Positions 43,488 to 52,229 are shown, counted from the stretch's first letter. The stretch: DNA of 64,000 nt from Streptomyces sp. sk2.1 (GCF_008120935.1 NZ_RDBO01000020.1:838277-902276), one strand, 5' to 3'. Program-made: numbers and translations. Notes: generated from the sequence alone by a model not told the origin.

Positions 43488-44747
43488 CTACTCCTCGCGG
43501 GCCTTGACGGGCAGGATCGCATGGACCCGGAATCCGCCGCCGTAGCGGGGCCCGGCGGTGAGCGTGCCGCCGAGCGCGGTGACGCGTTCGCGCATGCCGA
43601 GCAGGCCGTGGCCGCCTCCCCCGCCGCCGGGCAGGCCGCGGCCCTCGCCCCCGTCCGGCGCGTCCGCGGCGCAGCAGCCCCCGCCTCCCGCGCCGTTGTC
43701 GATGACGGTGATCTCGGCGGTGGACCCGACCCGTACGACGCTCACCTCGGCCCTCGCCCCGGGGCCGGCGTGCTTGCGGACGTTGGTCAGCGCCTCCTGG
43801 ATGACCCGGTACGCGGCGAGGTCGACGGCGGCGGGCAGCGGGGGGCGCCGGTCGGTGCAGGCCACCTCGACGGGGAGTCCGGCCCGGCGGACGGTCTCGA
43901 CCAGCTCGTCCAGGACCGCGAGGCCCGGGGCCGGTTCGGTGGGCGCCTCGGGGTCGCCGGACTGGCGCAGCAGCCCGACCGTGGCCCGCAGTTCGTCGAG
44001 CGCGGAGCGGCTGGCCTCGCGGACGTGGGCCAGTGCCTCCTTGGCCTGGTCGGGGCGCTTGTCCATGACGTGGGCGGCCACCCCGGCCTGGACGTTGACC
44101 AGGGCGATGTGGTGGGCGACGACGTCGTGCAGGTCGCGGGCGATCCGCAGCCGCTCCTCGGCGACCCTGCGCCGGGCCTCCTCGTCGCGGGTGCGCTCGG
44201 CCCGTTCGGCCCGTTCCCTGATCGCGTCGACGAACGCCCGCCTGGAGCGGACGGCGTCCCCGGCCGCCCCGGCCATGCCGGTCCAGGCGAAGACGCCGAA
44301 GTTCTCCTGGCTGTACCAGGGCGCCGCGCCGAAGAACATCGCGGCGGCCGTCAGCACCGCCATCGTGAGCAGTCCGACCCGCCAGGTGGTGGGCCGGTCG
44401 GTGCGGGCGGCGACGGTGTACAGCGCGATGACGGTGCAGGTCACCACGGGGGCGGGCGGGTCGGACCGCATCAGCTCGGCGACCGTCAGCCCGCCGGTGG
44501 CCACGAGCACCGCCATGGGGCGGCGGCGGCGCCAGATGAGCGCGACGGCCCCCAGCACCATCAGGAGCACGCTGCCCACCCCGGGCCTGCGGGTGGCGAA
44601 GACGGCCCCGTCCGGTGCGCCGGGATGGATGAAGGACCCGATGATCATGGCCACGAGCACGGCCAGGGCGAGCGCGGCGTCCAGCGCGAGGGGATGGCCG
44701 CGCAGCCAGTTCCGGACGCGCAGGACCCCGGTTCCGAGGGTGGTCAC
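43488..44747 (-). CDS. sensor histidine kinase (HPK7 type)
   Basis: A 419-residue kinase with about five N-terminal helices (20-160) and little external sequence, so it probably senses the membrane. The dimerisation/His box is RIARDLHDVVAHHIALV with H207. The ATPase region has VIQEALTNVRKHAG (N-box) and ITVIDNGAGG (G1). Between G1 and GLLGMRERVTALGG lies an unusual Gly-rich insertion with two adjacent Cys (GGGCCAADAPDGGEG). The GTG start at 44747 has no strong ribosome site. Partner of the NarL regulator directly downstream. Confidence 0.92.
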   Translation of the reverse strand: MTTLGTGVLRVRNWLRGHPLALDAALALAVLVAMIIGSFIHPGAPDGAVFATRRPGVGSVLLMVLGAVALIWRRRRPMAVLVATGGLTVAELMRSDPPAPVVTCTVIALYTVAARTDRPTTWRVGLLTMAVLTAAAMFFGAAPWYSQENFGVFAWTGMAGAAGDAVRSRRAFVDAIRERAERAERTRDEEARRRVAEERLRIARDLHDVVAHHIALVNVQAGVAAHVMDKRPDQAKEALAHVREASRSALDELRATVGLLRQSGDPEAPTEPAPGLAVLDELVETVRRAGLPVEVACTDRRPPLPAAVDLAAYRVIQEALTNVRKHAGPGARAEVSVVRVGSTAEITVIDNGAGGGGCCAADAPDGGEGRGLPGGGGGGHGLLGMRERVTALGGTLTAGPRYGGGFRVHAILPVKAREE

Positions 44748-44859
44748 GTCGAGCTACGTTACGGCGTGTCGCACGGGGACCGGGCCGGAAGCCGCACACG
44801 GGGCCCGGGGACGGGGAACGGACGTCCCGGGGCCGGCCAAAAGCCGTGCACCGGGCCGT

Positions 44860-44951
44860 CCCGCACGCGACCGTGCCCCGGGCCCGGTGCCCCGGACGCA
44901 CTCGTGCCCCGGGTCCGGCGGACCGGATCCGGGGCACGGTCGCCGTGCGGG
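44860..44951. terminator. long imperfect inverted repeat
   Basis: 44860-44881 and 44929-44951 pair over 22 bp with one bulged base (arm CCCGCACGCGACCGTGCCCC). Inside are more CCCCGG-type repeats. It lies in the gap between pspAA (same strand, upstream of the kinase gene) and the kinase start, 22 bases past the pspAA stop. Confidence 0.55.
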
Positions 44952-44973
44952 CGCGTGCTGGAGGCGCCGCGGG

Positions 44974-45252
44974 TCAGCCGGGGATCAGTCCGTCGTCCCG
45001 GAGCATGGCGCGCACCTCTTCGAGGGTCGCGTCGGACGACGGCAGAATCAGCTCGGACGGCTCCAGGGAGTCGTCCGGCAGGGACGTGCCGAGCTCGCGC
45101 ACCCTGGCCAGAAGCGCGTGGAGCGTGGTGCGGAAGCCCGGGCCGTCCCCGCGCTCCATCTCGGCGAGCAGCTCGTCATCGAGCTCGTCGAGCTCGGCGA
45201 GATGGTTGTCGGCCAGAGCGACCTGGCCCTCCCCCATGATCCGTACGATCAT
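44974..45252 (-). CDS. pspAA: PspA-associated protein PspAA
   Basis: A 92-residue acidic protein of the PspAA family (MIVRIMGEGQVALADNHLAE, LLAEMERGDGPGF). In PspA systems it is encoded directly after PspA and is thought to be a partner or modulator in membrane-stress responses. It starts nine bases after pspA and has GAGG ahead of it, so the two are coexpressed. Confidence 0.9.
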   Translation of the reverse strand: MIVRIMGEGQVALADNHLAELDELDDELLAEMERGDGPGFRTTLHALLARVRELGTSLPDDSLEPSELILPSSDATLEEVRAMLRDDGLIPG

Positions 45253-45261
45253 GACGCTGCC

Positions 45262-46056
45262 TCAACTCTTGTCGAACCGGTGCGGGGACTGCGACGACTG
45301 CCGCTGGGCGGCGTCCTGCGGGCCGCCCTCGATCGCCTGCTGCGGCGTGGAGCCGCCGGCCAGCTCGGCCTTCATGCGCTGGAGCTCCAGCTCCACGTCC
45401 GTGCCGCCGGAGATCCGGTCCAGCTCGGCGGCGATGTCGTCCTTCGCCGTACCGGTCGGGTCGTCCAGGGCGCCGGAGGCGAGCAGCTCGTCGATCGCGC
45501 CGGCGCGCGCCTGCATCTGCTGGGTCTTGTCCTCGGCCCGCTGGATCGCCAGGCCGACGTCGCCCATCTCCTCGGAGATCCCGGAGAACGCCTCGCCGAT
45601 CCGGGTCTGCGCCTGGGCGGCGGTGTAGGTGGCCTTGATGGTCTCCTTCTTGGTTCGGAAGGCGTCGACCTTGGCCTGCAGCCGCTGCGCCGCGAGGGTG
45701 AGCTTCTCCTCCTCGCCCTGCAGCGTGGAGTGCTGCGTCTCCAGGTCGGTGACCTGCTGCTGGAGCGCGGCGCGCCGGGACAGCGCCTCGCGGGCCAGGT
45801 CCTCGCGGCCGAGCGCGAGCGCCTTGCGGCCCTGGTCCTCCAGCTTGGCCGACTGGCCCTGCAGCTGGTTCAGCTGCAGCTCCAGCCGCTTGCGCGAAGT
45901 CGCCACGTCGGCGACCCCGCGACGCACCTTCTGCAGCAGTTCGAGCTGCTTCTGGTACGAGTAATCGAGGGTCTCGCGCGGATCCTCGGCCCGGTCAAGG
46001 GCCTTGTTTGCCTTCGCGCGGAAGATCATTCCCATACGCTTCATGACACCGCTCAT
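45262..46056 (-). CDS. pspA: PspA/IM30 (ESCRT-III-like) membrane-stress protein
   Basis: A 264-residue coiled-coil protein of the PspA/Vipp1 family. The N-terminal amphipathic helix is MKRMGMIFRAKANKALDRAE, followed by DPRETLDYSYQKQLELLQKV and long helices to about residue 200. Such proteins polymerise on stressed membranes and stop proton leakage. The C-terminal tail (QAIEGGPQDAAQRQSSQSPH) is disordered. It is divergent from the DUF3043 gene. Confidence 0.93.
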   Translation of the reverse strand: MSGVMKRMGMIFRAKANKALDRAEDPRETLDYSYQKQLELLQKVRRGVADVATSRKRLELQLNQLQGQSAKLEDQGRKALALGREDLAREALSRRAALQQQVTDLETQHSTLQGEEEKLTLAAQRLQAKVDAFRTKKETIKATYTAAQAQTRIGEAFSGISEEMGDVGLAIQRAEDKTQQMQARAGAIDELLASGALDDPTGTAKDDIAAELDRISGGTDVELELQRMKAELAGGSTPQQAIEGGPQDAAQRQSSQSPHRFDKS

Positions 46057-46342
46057 GGGCTTCGCGCGCCCCCTTCTGACGGACTGAGCTCCAGCACTCC
46101 AACAGAACCCACAGTACGGGCCCTGCCTCTATTACCGCACTGTTCGAGCACGGATGTGCTCCTCCCCAAGGACGACTGCGTCCGGTCACCGCTCCGGCCC
46201 AGGGAGTAGGTGGAGGTCGGGGAGAACCGGTACGCCCGCATCCCGCCGAACACGCGGGTACACCGGCCAGGACGCGGGCCGTTGCCGGATCGTTCCCGAC
46301 CGGCCTGGGGTCATCGCGATCGAACCCGTACCCTTGGACCTT

Positions 46343-46942
46343 GTGTTCCGTAGCCGTTCGAAGGAAGAGAAGGCGCCCACCGACAAGGTGACGGCGGACC
46401 TCTCCAAGCAGCCCCGCGACCCGCAGGCTCCCAAGGGTCGCCCCACCCCCAAGCGCAGCGAGGCCCAGTCGCAGCGCCGTCGCGCCTCCAGTGGCGCGCC
46501 GCTCGACCGCAAGGAGGCAGCGAAGAGGCAGCGCGAAGCACGCCGGGCGGACCTGGCCAGGCAGCGCGAGGCGCTCGCCAGTGGTGACGAACGCTATCTG
46601 CCGGTCCGCGACAAGGGCCCGGTGCGGCGCTTCGTCCGCGACTACGTGGACTCGCGTTTCTGCGTCGCGGAGTTCTTCCTTCCGCTCGCCGTGATCATCC
46701 TGATCCTGAGCGTGATCCAGATCCGGAACATCCAGAACATCTCGCTGTTGCTCTGGCTCTTCGTGATCGTGCTGATCGTCATCGACTCGATCGGTCTCTC
46801 GATCCGCCTGCGGAAGCAGCTCAAGGAGCGCTTCCCCGACACCCCCAAGCGCGGCGCGGTCGCCTACGGCCTGATGCGCACGCTCCAGATGCGTCGCCTG
46901 CGACTGCCCAAGCCGCAGGTCAAGCGTGGAGAGCGGCCCTGA
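46343..46942 (+). CDS. DUF3043 membrane protein
   Basis: A 199-residue protein conserved in actinobacteria. A long basic cytoplasmic N-region (residues 1-105, KRSEAQSQRRRASSG, KEAAKRQREARRADLARQRE) is followed by two helices (about 112-155: FFLPLAVIILILSVIQI and LLLWLFVIVLIVIDSIGL) and a short basic tail. Function is unknown. The GTG at 46343 comes eight bases after TACCCT, consistent with a leaderless message; there is no ribosome site. The methyltransferase gene overlaps its stop. Confidence 0.88.
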   Translation: MFRSRSKEEKAPTDKVTADLSKQPRDPQAPKGRPTPKRSEAQSQRRRASSGAPLDRKEAAKRQREARRADLARQREALASGDERYLPVRDKGPVRRFVRDYVDSRFCVAEFFLPLAVIILILSVIQIRNIQNISLLLWLFVIVLIVIDSIGLSIRLRKQLKERFPDTPKRGAVAYGLMRTLQMRRLRLPKPQVKRGERP

Positions 46943-47793
46943 GTACGCACGTCTCCGGCTCGGCCGGCGGTCCGTCCGCCGGCCCGCCCGACGATGCCGC
47001 CCCGGCCGTCACCGGCTTCTCCGGGGCCTCCCCGGTGTGGCTGAAGGAGCTGGGCGGTCTGCGCAACACCGTCCGCCAGGAGCTGGTCGCCCGACAGCTG
47101 GACGAGCAGATCGCGGCCCGCTTCCCGGTCGGGCAGCGGCTGCGGGTGCTCGACGTCGGCATGGGGCAGGGCACCCAGGCGCTGCGCCTGGCCAGGGCGG
47201 GGCACACGGTGACCGGCCTGGAGTCCGACGCCGAGATGCTGCGGGTGGCCAGGGAGGCGCTCGGCAGCGAGCCGGCCGGCATCCGTGAGCGGGTCCGGCT
47301 GATCGAGGGCGACGGCCTGGACACCGGGGTGCACTTCCTGCCGGGCAGCTTCGACGTGGTGCTCTGCCACGGCGTGCTGATGTACGTCCGGGAGCCGGAC
47401 GCGATGCTGGCCGGCCTGGCCCGGATGCTGGCCCCGGGCGGGCTGCTGTCGCTGCTCGTGCGGAACGCGGACGCGCTGGCGATGCGCCCCGGGACCGCCG
47501 GGGACTGGGACGCGGCGCTGGCCGCCTTCGAGAGCGACACGTACACCAACCGGCTGGGCGTCGCCGTACGGGCCGACCGGCTGGACGCCCTGACGTCCAC
47601 CCTCGCCGGGATCGCGGCGCCCCTGCACGCCTGGTACGGGGTGCGCGTCTTCACGGACAACGTGAGCAACGACGTGGAGCTCCCCGCCGCCGCGGAACTG
47701 GAGCGGGTGCTCGCCGCCGAGGACCGTGCCGGGCGCACGGACCCGTACCGCCGGGTGGCCGCGCTGCTGCACCTGTGCGGCGTACGGGGCTGA
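46939..47793 (+). CDS. class I SAM-dependent methyltransferase, probable CTG start
   Basis: A 284-residue methyltransferase with the SAM-binding motif I RVLDVGMGQGTQALRLA, acidic LESDAEML after strand 2, EGDGLD, and CHGVLMYVREPDAMLAGLAR in the post-II region. It resembles the SmtA/CmoA-like group; the acceptor is unknown. No ATG, GTG or TTG lies in frame before 47035, yet the in-frame upstream sequence VTGFSGASPVWLKELGGLRN looks native. A CTG at 46939, overlapping the DUF3043 stop as CTGA and five bases after GGAGAG, is the best start. With a 47035 start about 32 residues would be lost. Confidence 0.8.
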   Translation: MSTHVSGSAGGPSAGPPDDAAPAVTGFSGASPVWLKELGGLRNTVRQELVARQLDEQIAARFPVGQRLRVLDVGMGQGTQALRLARAGHTVTGLESDAEMLRVAREALGSEPAGIRERVRLIEGDGLDTGVHFLPGSFDVVLCHGVLMYVREPDAMLAGLARMLAPGGLLSLLVRNADALAMRPGTAGDWDAALAAFESDTYTNRLGVAVRADRLDALTSTLAGIAAPLHAWYGVRVFTDNVSNDVELPAAAELERVLAAEDRAGRTDPYRRVAALLHLCGVRG

Positions 47794-47908
47794 CCGCCCG
47801 CCGCACCCGGCCGGGCGGCCGCGGGCCACTGCCGGGGCCGCCCGGCCGCGCACCCTGGCCGGCCGAACCCAACAGGCCACCGGAAGCACCGAAAGCGACA
47901 ATCCAGGC

Positions 47909-48985
47909 ATGGATGCTTCCCACTCCCGCAGCCGTGCCCGGCGGCTCCTGCCGCACCTGACCGCAGGCGTCTGCGCCGCCGTCCTGGTGAGCGGCTGCTC
48001 GGACCCGGCCTCCGGCTCCCCGGAGGCCGAACCCAGCAAGCCGGCCTCCGCCTCCGGTACCGCCGGCGACCTGCAGAACGACTACCAGACCGTGATCAAG
48101 AACGTGCTGCCGTCGGTCGTGCAGATCGACGCCACCGGAAGCCTGGGCTCGGGGGTCGTCTACGACTCCAAGGGCCACATCGTCACCAACGCCCACGTGG
48201 TCGGCAACGAGAAGGCGTTCAAGGTCACCGTCGCCACGGGCGAGAAGGTGCAGCGTGCCTCGCTGGTGTCCACCTACCCGGATCAGGACCTGGCCGTCAT
48301 CAAGCTCGACAGCGTGCCGGACGGGCTGAAGCCCGCGAAGTTCGGCGACTCGGAGAAGGTCGAGGTGGGGCAGATCGTGCTGGCGATGGGGTCGCCGCTG
48401 GGGCTGTCCTCCAGCGTCACCCAGGGCATCGTCTCGGCGGTCGGCCGGACCGTCAGCGAGAGCCGCGCGGGCGGCGGCACCGGCGCGACGATCGCGAACA
48501 TGGTGCAGACCTCGGCGGCGATCAACCCGGGCAACAGCGGCGGCGCGCTGGTCAACCTGGACAGCGAGGTGATCGGCATCCCGACCCTGGCGGCGGTGGA
48601 CCCGGAGCTGGGCGACAGCGCGGCGCCGGGCATCGGGTTCGCGATCCCGGTGTCGATGGTGCGGACGGTCGCCGACCAGATCATCAAGAGCGGCCGGGTC
48701 ACCGACTCGGGCCGGGCGGCCCTGAACATCACCGGGCGCACGGTCGTCGACGAGAACTACCAGCCGGCCGGGGTGGCGCTGGTCAGCGTGCCGAAGGGCG
48801 GCGCCGCGGAGAAGGCGGGGCTGCGGGTCGGCGACATCGTCACCGGCATCGACGGCACACCGGTCACCACGATCACGTCCCTGTCGGAGGCGCTCGCCTC
48901 GGACAAGCCGGGCCAGAAGGTCACGGTGACGTACCTGCGCGACGGGGCGGAGAAGACCGCGGAGGTCAAGCTGGGCGAGATCTAG
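47909..48985 (+). CDS. lipoprotein HtrA/DegP-type serine protease with PDZ domain
   Basis: A 358-residue exported protease. The lipobox AVLVSGCSD puts the lipidated Cys at 30. The trypsin-like domain has H96 in TNAHVVGN, D127 in PDQDLAVIKL and S210 in INPGNSGG. A PDZ domain follows (about 255-350, GVALVSVPKGGAAEKAGLRV). It should degrade or refold misfolded exported proteins at the outer face of the membrane, in keeping with the nearby PspA system. Only one PDZ domain is present, as in DegS-like proteins. Confidence 0.92.
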   Translation: MDASHSRSRARRLLPHLTAGVCAAVLVSGCSDPASGSPEAEPSKPASASGTAGDLQNDYQTVIKNVLPSVVQIDATGSLGSGVVYDSKGHIVTNAHVVGNEKAFKVTVATGEKVQRASLVSTYPDQDLAVIKLDSVPDGLKPAKFGDSEKVEVGQIVLAMGSPLGLSSSVTQGIVSAVGRTVSESRAGGGTGATIANMVQTSAAINPGNSGGALVNLDSEVIGIPTLAAVDPELGDSAAPGIGFAIPVSMVRTVADQIIKSGRVTDSGRAALNITGRTVVDENYQPAGVALVSVPKGGAAEKAGLRVGDIVTGIDGTPVTTITSLSEALASDKPGQKVTVTYLRDGAEKTAEVKLGEI

Positions 48986-49017
48986 GGTCCCGCGTCCGGG
49001 ATCGTGCCGGGCGGGCC

Positions 49018-49063
49018 GGAAACGGCCGTGCGGGCCCATGACCGGGCCCGCACGATCGTTTCC
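49018..49063. terminator. bidirectional terminator hairpin
   Basis: 49018-49037 and 49044-49063 form a 20-bp stem with two mismatches (core CGTGCGGGCCC) followed by T-rich sequence. It lies between convergent HtrA and small-protein genes. Confidence 0.65.
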
Positions 49064-49079
49064 CCGCGCCGGAGCGGGA

Positions 49080-49289
49080 TCAGCCCTGGTCGCCCTGGAG
49101 GCTCATGGGGCCGTAGATCTTCGTCGAGTCCTCGAAGAGCGTCACCTGCTCCGCCCCGCCGTCGAGGAGTTCCTTCCAGTACTCGCCGATCCAGGACTCC
49201 GCGTCGCCCTGGGTCGTGAATTCCTCCGGCTGCAGCGCCGGCTCCGTCTCCGTACCGTCGGACTTCTCGAACCGCCACGTCCACGCCAT
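49080..49289 (-). CDS. small conserved hypothetical protein
   Basis: A 69-residue soluble acidic protein (MAWTWRFEKSDGTE, GDAESWIGEYWKELLDGG, QVTLFEDSTKIYGPMSL) with a beta-helix-beta look. It is common in Streptomyces with no known role. A good ribosome site (AGGCGGACATG, purine-rich) precedes the ATG. It converges with the HtrA gene across a hairpin. Confidence 0.78.
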   Translation of the reverse strand: MAWTWRFEKSDGTETEPALQPEEFTTQGDAESWIGEYWKELLDGGAEQVTLFEDSTKIYGPMSLQGDQG

Positions 49290-49497
49290 GTCCGCCTCCT
49301 GGGTCGCGTTGCTGTCCGCAGCCTAGTGCCCCTCCCGGCAACCCCTGCCCCGCGGCGCCGTCCCGCACGCACACTCCCGCCGGACGGAACCGGCCGGTCG
49401 CGGCGCCGGGGTCCGTGCCCGGCGCGGGCGGCGCCCGTACCCGCCCGAAGTGTTCCAAGTCGCGCACCCGCCGCGCGGACGCGGGAGGATCGAGGGC

Positions 49498-50700
49498 GTG
49501 GAACTGACTCTCCTCGGCACCGGAGCCCCCGACGGGCTGCCGCGGCCCGAATGCCCCTGCGCCGCCTGCGCCGTCGCCTGCGGGGCGCGCTCGCGTGCCG
49601 CCACCGCGCTGCTGATCGACGACGCGCTGCTGCTCGACCTCACCCCGGGGGCCGTGTTCGCCGCGGCCCGTGCGGGGCGCTCGCTCACCGGTGTGCGGCA
49701 GGTACTGCTCACCCATCCGCACGACGGCCCCGCCGTGGAGCTGCCCCCCGGGCTGCCCCCGGCGGGGCGGGTGCCGGACGGCCGGGTGCTGACGCTGATC
49801 AGCGGCCACCGGGTGCGGGCGGTGCCCATGGACGCCCCGGGCACCGGGTACGAGGTCACGGCGCCGGAGGGGACGCGGCTGCTCTACCTGCCGCCGGGGG
49901 CCGCGCCCGCCGGGCTCGCGGACCCGGTGGCGGAGCCGTACGACATGGTGGTCGGCGACGTGACGGGGCGGCCGGACGCGGTGGCGCGGCTGCGGGCCGT
50001 CGGGGCGATCGGCCCGGCCACCGAGATCGTCGCCGTCCACCTGGACCACGACGCGCCGCCCGGGGCCGAGCTGGACCGGCGGCTCGCGGCGGCCGGTGCG
50101 CGGGCCGTGCCGGACGGGACGACGCTGGGGGTGGGCGAGTACCGCGCGGGGCCGGGGGTGCCTCGGCGCACCCTGGTGACGGGCGGGGCCAGGTCGGGCA
50201 AGTCGGTGGAGGCCGAGCGCCGTCTGGAGACGTTCCCCGAGGTGGTGTACGTGGCGACCGGCGGGGGCCGCGAGGGGGACGCCGAGTGGGCGGCCCGGGT
50301 CGGCCTGCACCGGGAGCGCAGGCCGGCCGCCTGGCGCACCGAGGAGACCTGCGAGCTGGTGGAGCTGCTGGAGTCGGACGGGCCGCCGCTGCTGATCGAC
50401 TGCCTGTCGCTGTGGCTGACGGACGCGATGGACCGGGTCGGCGCCTGGGACGACGCGGCGTGGGCGGACGGCGGCGAGGACGCCCTGCGGAAGCGGACCG
50501 CCGCCCTGGTCCGCGCGGTGCGCGGAACGCGGCGCACGGTCGTCGCCGTCACCAACGAGACGGGTTCGGGCGTGGTGCCCGCGACGGCCGCCGGACGGCG
50601 CTTCCGCGACGAGCTGGGCCGGCTGAACGCCGCGTTCGCCGACGAGTGCGAGCAGGTGCTGCTGGTGGTGGCCGGCCAGGCCCTGACCCTGCGGGGCTGA
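49498..50700 (+). CDS. cobU: CobU-type adenosylcobinamide kinase/guanylyltransferase with N-terminal metallo-beta-lactamase-like domain
   Basis: A 400-residue two-part protein. Residues 1-215 resemble an MBL-fold domain (TLLGTGAPDGLPRPECPCAA, LLLDLTPG, LLTHPHDGPAVE), but the usual HxHxDH metal site is reduced to THPHDG, so hydrolase activity is doubtful. From about 220 comes CobU: P-loop VTGGARSGKSVEAER, DCLSLWLTD and VTNETGSGVVP. CobU phosphorylates adenosylcobinamide and adds GMP to give adenosylcobinamide-GDP. The GTG at 49498 follows GGAGG by nine bases. It is followed by cobT and cobS in the same direction. Confidence 0.9.
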   Translation: MELTLLGTGAPDGLPRPECPCAACAVACGARSRAATALLIDDALLLDLTPGAVFAAARAGRSLTGVRQVLLTHPHDGPAVELPPGLPPAGRVPDGRVLTLISGHRVRAVPMDAPGTGYEVTAPEGTRLLYLPPGAAPAGLADPVAEPYDMVVGDVTGRPDAVARLRAVGAIGPATEIVAVHLDHDAPPGAELDRRLAAAGARAVPDGTTLGVGEYRAGPGVPRRTLVTGGARSGKSVEAERRLETFPEVVYVATGGGREGDAEWAARVGLHRERRPAAWRTEETCELVELLESDGPPLLIDCLSLWLTDAMDRVGAWDDAAWADGGEDALRKRTAALVRAVRGTRRTVVAVTNETGSGVVPATAAGRRFRDELGRLNAAFADECEQVLLVVAGQALTLRG

Positions 50701-50789
50701 CCGGGGCGCGTACGGCGGGGCGGCACGTGCGGACGCCCCGGTGCGCGGCACGTACGGGCGTGCGGGGCGCGTGCCGTACGCGCCGGGCG

Positions 50790-50811
50790 GCGGCCCCGGT
50801 CCCGGGGCCGC
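50790..50811 (+). terminator. short-loop GC hairpin after cobU
   Basis: GCGGCCCCGG (50790-50799) pairs with CCGGGGCCGC (50802-50811), then CTTTCC. It lies between cobU and cobT; the 272-base gap has no coding potential and I see no cobalamin riboswitch in it. Confidence 0.4.
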
Positions 50812-50972
50812 TTTCCCCGCCCCCGCCGTGCGCGGCCCCGGGCCGCGCGGCCCCGGCCGGGACGGGCCACGTTCCGGCCGGGCGCCGAAAACACGGCGGG
50901 TACTGTTCCGCAGTGAGCCCGCCGCCGGGCTCACCGGCCCACTCGACGCATCGACCCGCGAGGCAGACCCCC

Positions 50973-52079
50973 GTGAATCTGGACGACTTCTCCGACCTGA
51001 TCGAACGCCCCGACGGCGGCGTACGGCGCGATGCCGAGGAACGCCGGGAGCGCATGATCGTTCCCGTCGGCGCCCTCGGCCGCCTGGACGAGCTGGGCGA
51101 ATGGCTCTCGGCCGCGCAGCAGGCCGTACCGGTCAGGGCGATCGAGCAGCCGCGCGTGGTCCTGTTCGCCGGTGACCACAAGGTGGCCGAGCTGGATGTC
51201 TCCGGGCGCGCGGCCGGTACCGCGCACGAGCTGGTGCGGGCCACGCTGGACGGCACGACGCCGCTCGCCGTGCTGGCCCGGCAGTTCTCCGTACCGGTGC
51301 GGATCGTCGACGCCGGGCTGGACTGCGATCCGGAGCTGCTGCCCGAGTCGGTGGTGCGCCACCGGGTGCGGCGCGGCACCGGCCGGATCGACATCGAGGA
51401 CGCGCTGACGGCCGAGGAGGCCGAGCGGGCGGTGCGGCTCGGCATCGCGATCGCCGACGAGGAGGCCGACTCCGGCACCGACCTGGTGGTGCTCGGCGAT
51501 CTGAGCGTGGGCGGCACGACGGCCGCGTCCACGCTGATCGCGGCGCTGTGCGGCACGGACGCCTCGGTGGTCACCGGGCGCGGCGGGGCGGGCATCGACG
51601 ACCTGGCGTGGATGCGCAAGTGCGCGGCGATCCGGGACGCGCTGCGGCGGGCCCGGCCGGTCCTGGGCGACCAGCTGGAGCTGCTGGCCGCGGTGGGCGG
51701 GGCCGACCTCGCGGCGATGACCGGTTTCCTGCTCCAGTGCGCGGTGCGCCGGCTGCCGGTGATCCTGGACGGGGTGGTCTCCTCGGCCTGTGCGCTGGTG
51801 GGGCAGCGGGCCGCCTTCCGGGCCCCGGACTGGTGGCTGGCGGGCCAGGCGAGCGGCGAGCCGGCGCAGAGCAAGGCGCTGGACCGGATGGCGCTCAACC
51901 CCCTGCTGGACCACGGCGTCATCGTGGGGGAAGGAAGCGGGGCGTTGCTCGCACTTCCGCTCGTCCGGGCCGCGGCCGCGCTGGCGGCGGAACTGCCCGA
52001 GCGCGAGCCGGGCACCGACGACGAGGACGGTGCCGACGAGGGGGCCGAAGCGGGCGCCGCGTACGACGACGCGACCTGA
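50973..52079 (+). CDS. cobT: nicotinate-nucleotide--dimethylbenzimidazole phosphoribosyltransferase
   Basis: A 368-residue enzyme that activates the lower ligand of cobalamin as alpha-ribazole phosphate. VVLFAGDHKVAE, LGDLSVGGTTAASTLIAAL, GGADLAAMTGFLLQ and LDGVVSSACAL are in the family order, and GEGSGALLAL near 325 has the catalytic Glu. A disordered acidic tail (PGTDDEDGADEGAEAG) is added. The GTG at 50973 is the first codon of the conserved N-terminus VNLDDFSDLIERPDGG; a weak AGGC lies upstream. Its product joins that of CobU at the CobS step. Confidence 0.92.
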   Translation: MNLDDFSDLIERPDGGVRRDAEERRERMIVPVGALGRLDELGEWLSAAQQAVPVRAIEQPRVVLFAGDHKVAELDVSGRAAGTAHELVRATLDGTTPLAVLARQFSVPVRIVDAGLDCDPELLPESVVRHRVRRGTGRIDIEDALTAEEAERAVRLGIAIADEEADSGTDLVVLGDLSVGGTTAASTLIAALCGTDASVVTGRGGAGIDDLAWMRKCAAIRDALRRARPVLGDQLELLAAVGGADLAAMTGFLLQCAVRRLPVILDGVVSSACALVGQRAAFRAPDWWLAGQASGEPAQSKALDRMALNPLLDHGVIVGEGSGALLALPLVRAAAALAAELPEREPGTDDEDGADEGAEAGAAYDDAT

Positions 52080-52080
52080 G

Positions 52081-52125
52081 CGTCCGCCGGGTGACCTCCG
52101 GCGACCGGAGGCCGCCCGGCGGGCG
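52081..52125 (+). terminator. terminator hairpin after cobT
   Basis: 52081-52101 and 52105-52125 form a 21-bp stem with three mismatches or wobbles (core CCTCCGG/CCGGAGG) beginning one base after the cobT stop. Confidence 0.65.
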
Positions 52126-52229
52126 TCGAGCCCGCGGACCGGCGGTGCCGCGGCCGTGGAACACCGGCCGCAGCACGGCTCCATGCGATGCGATGCCCCA
52201 TATGATCGCTTTTCATGGGAGAGGTCCAT

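Noticed and set aside
47035-47793. Methyltransferase starting at GTG 47035
   Set aside because: It would drop the conserved-looking N-terminal segment and lacks a ribosome site; the CTG overlap start fits better.
49290-50972. A cobalamin riboswitch ahead of cobU or cobT
   Set aside because: I saw no B12-box-like sequence or suitable fold in either gap.
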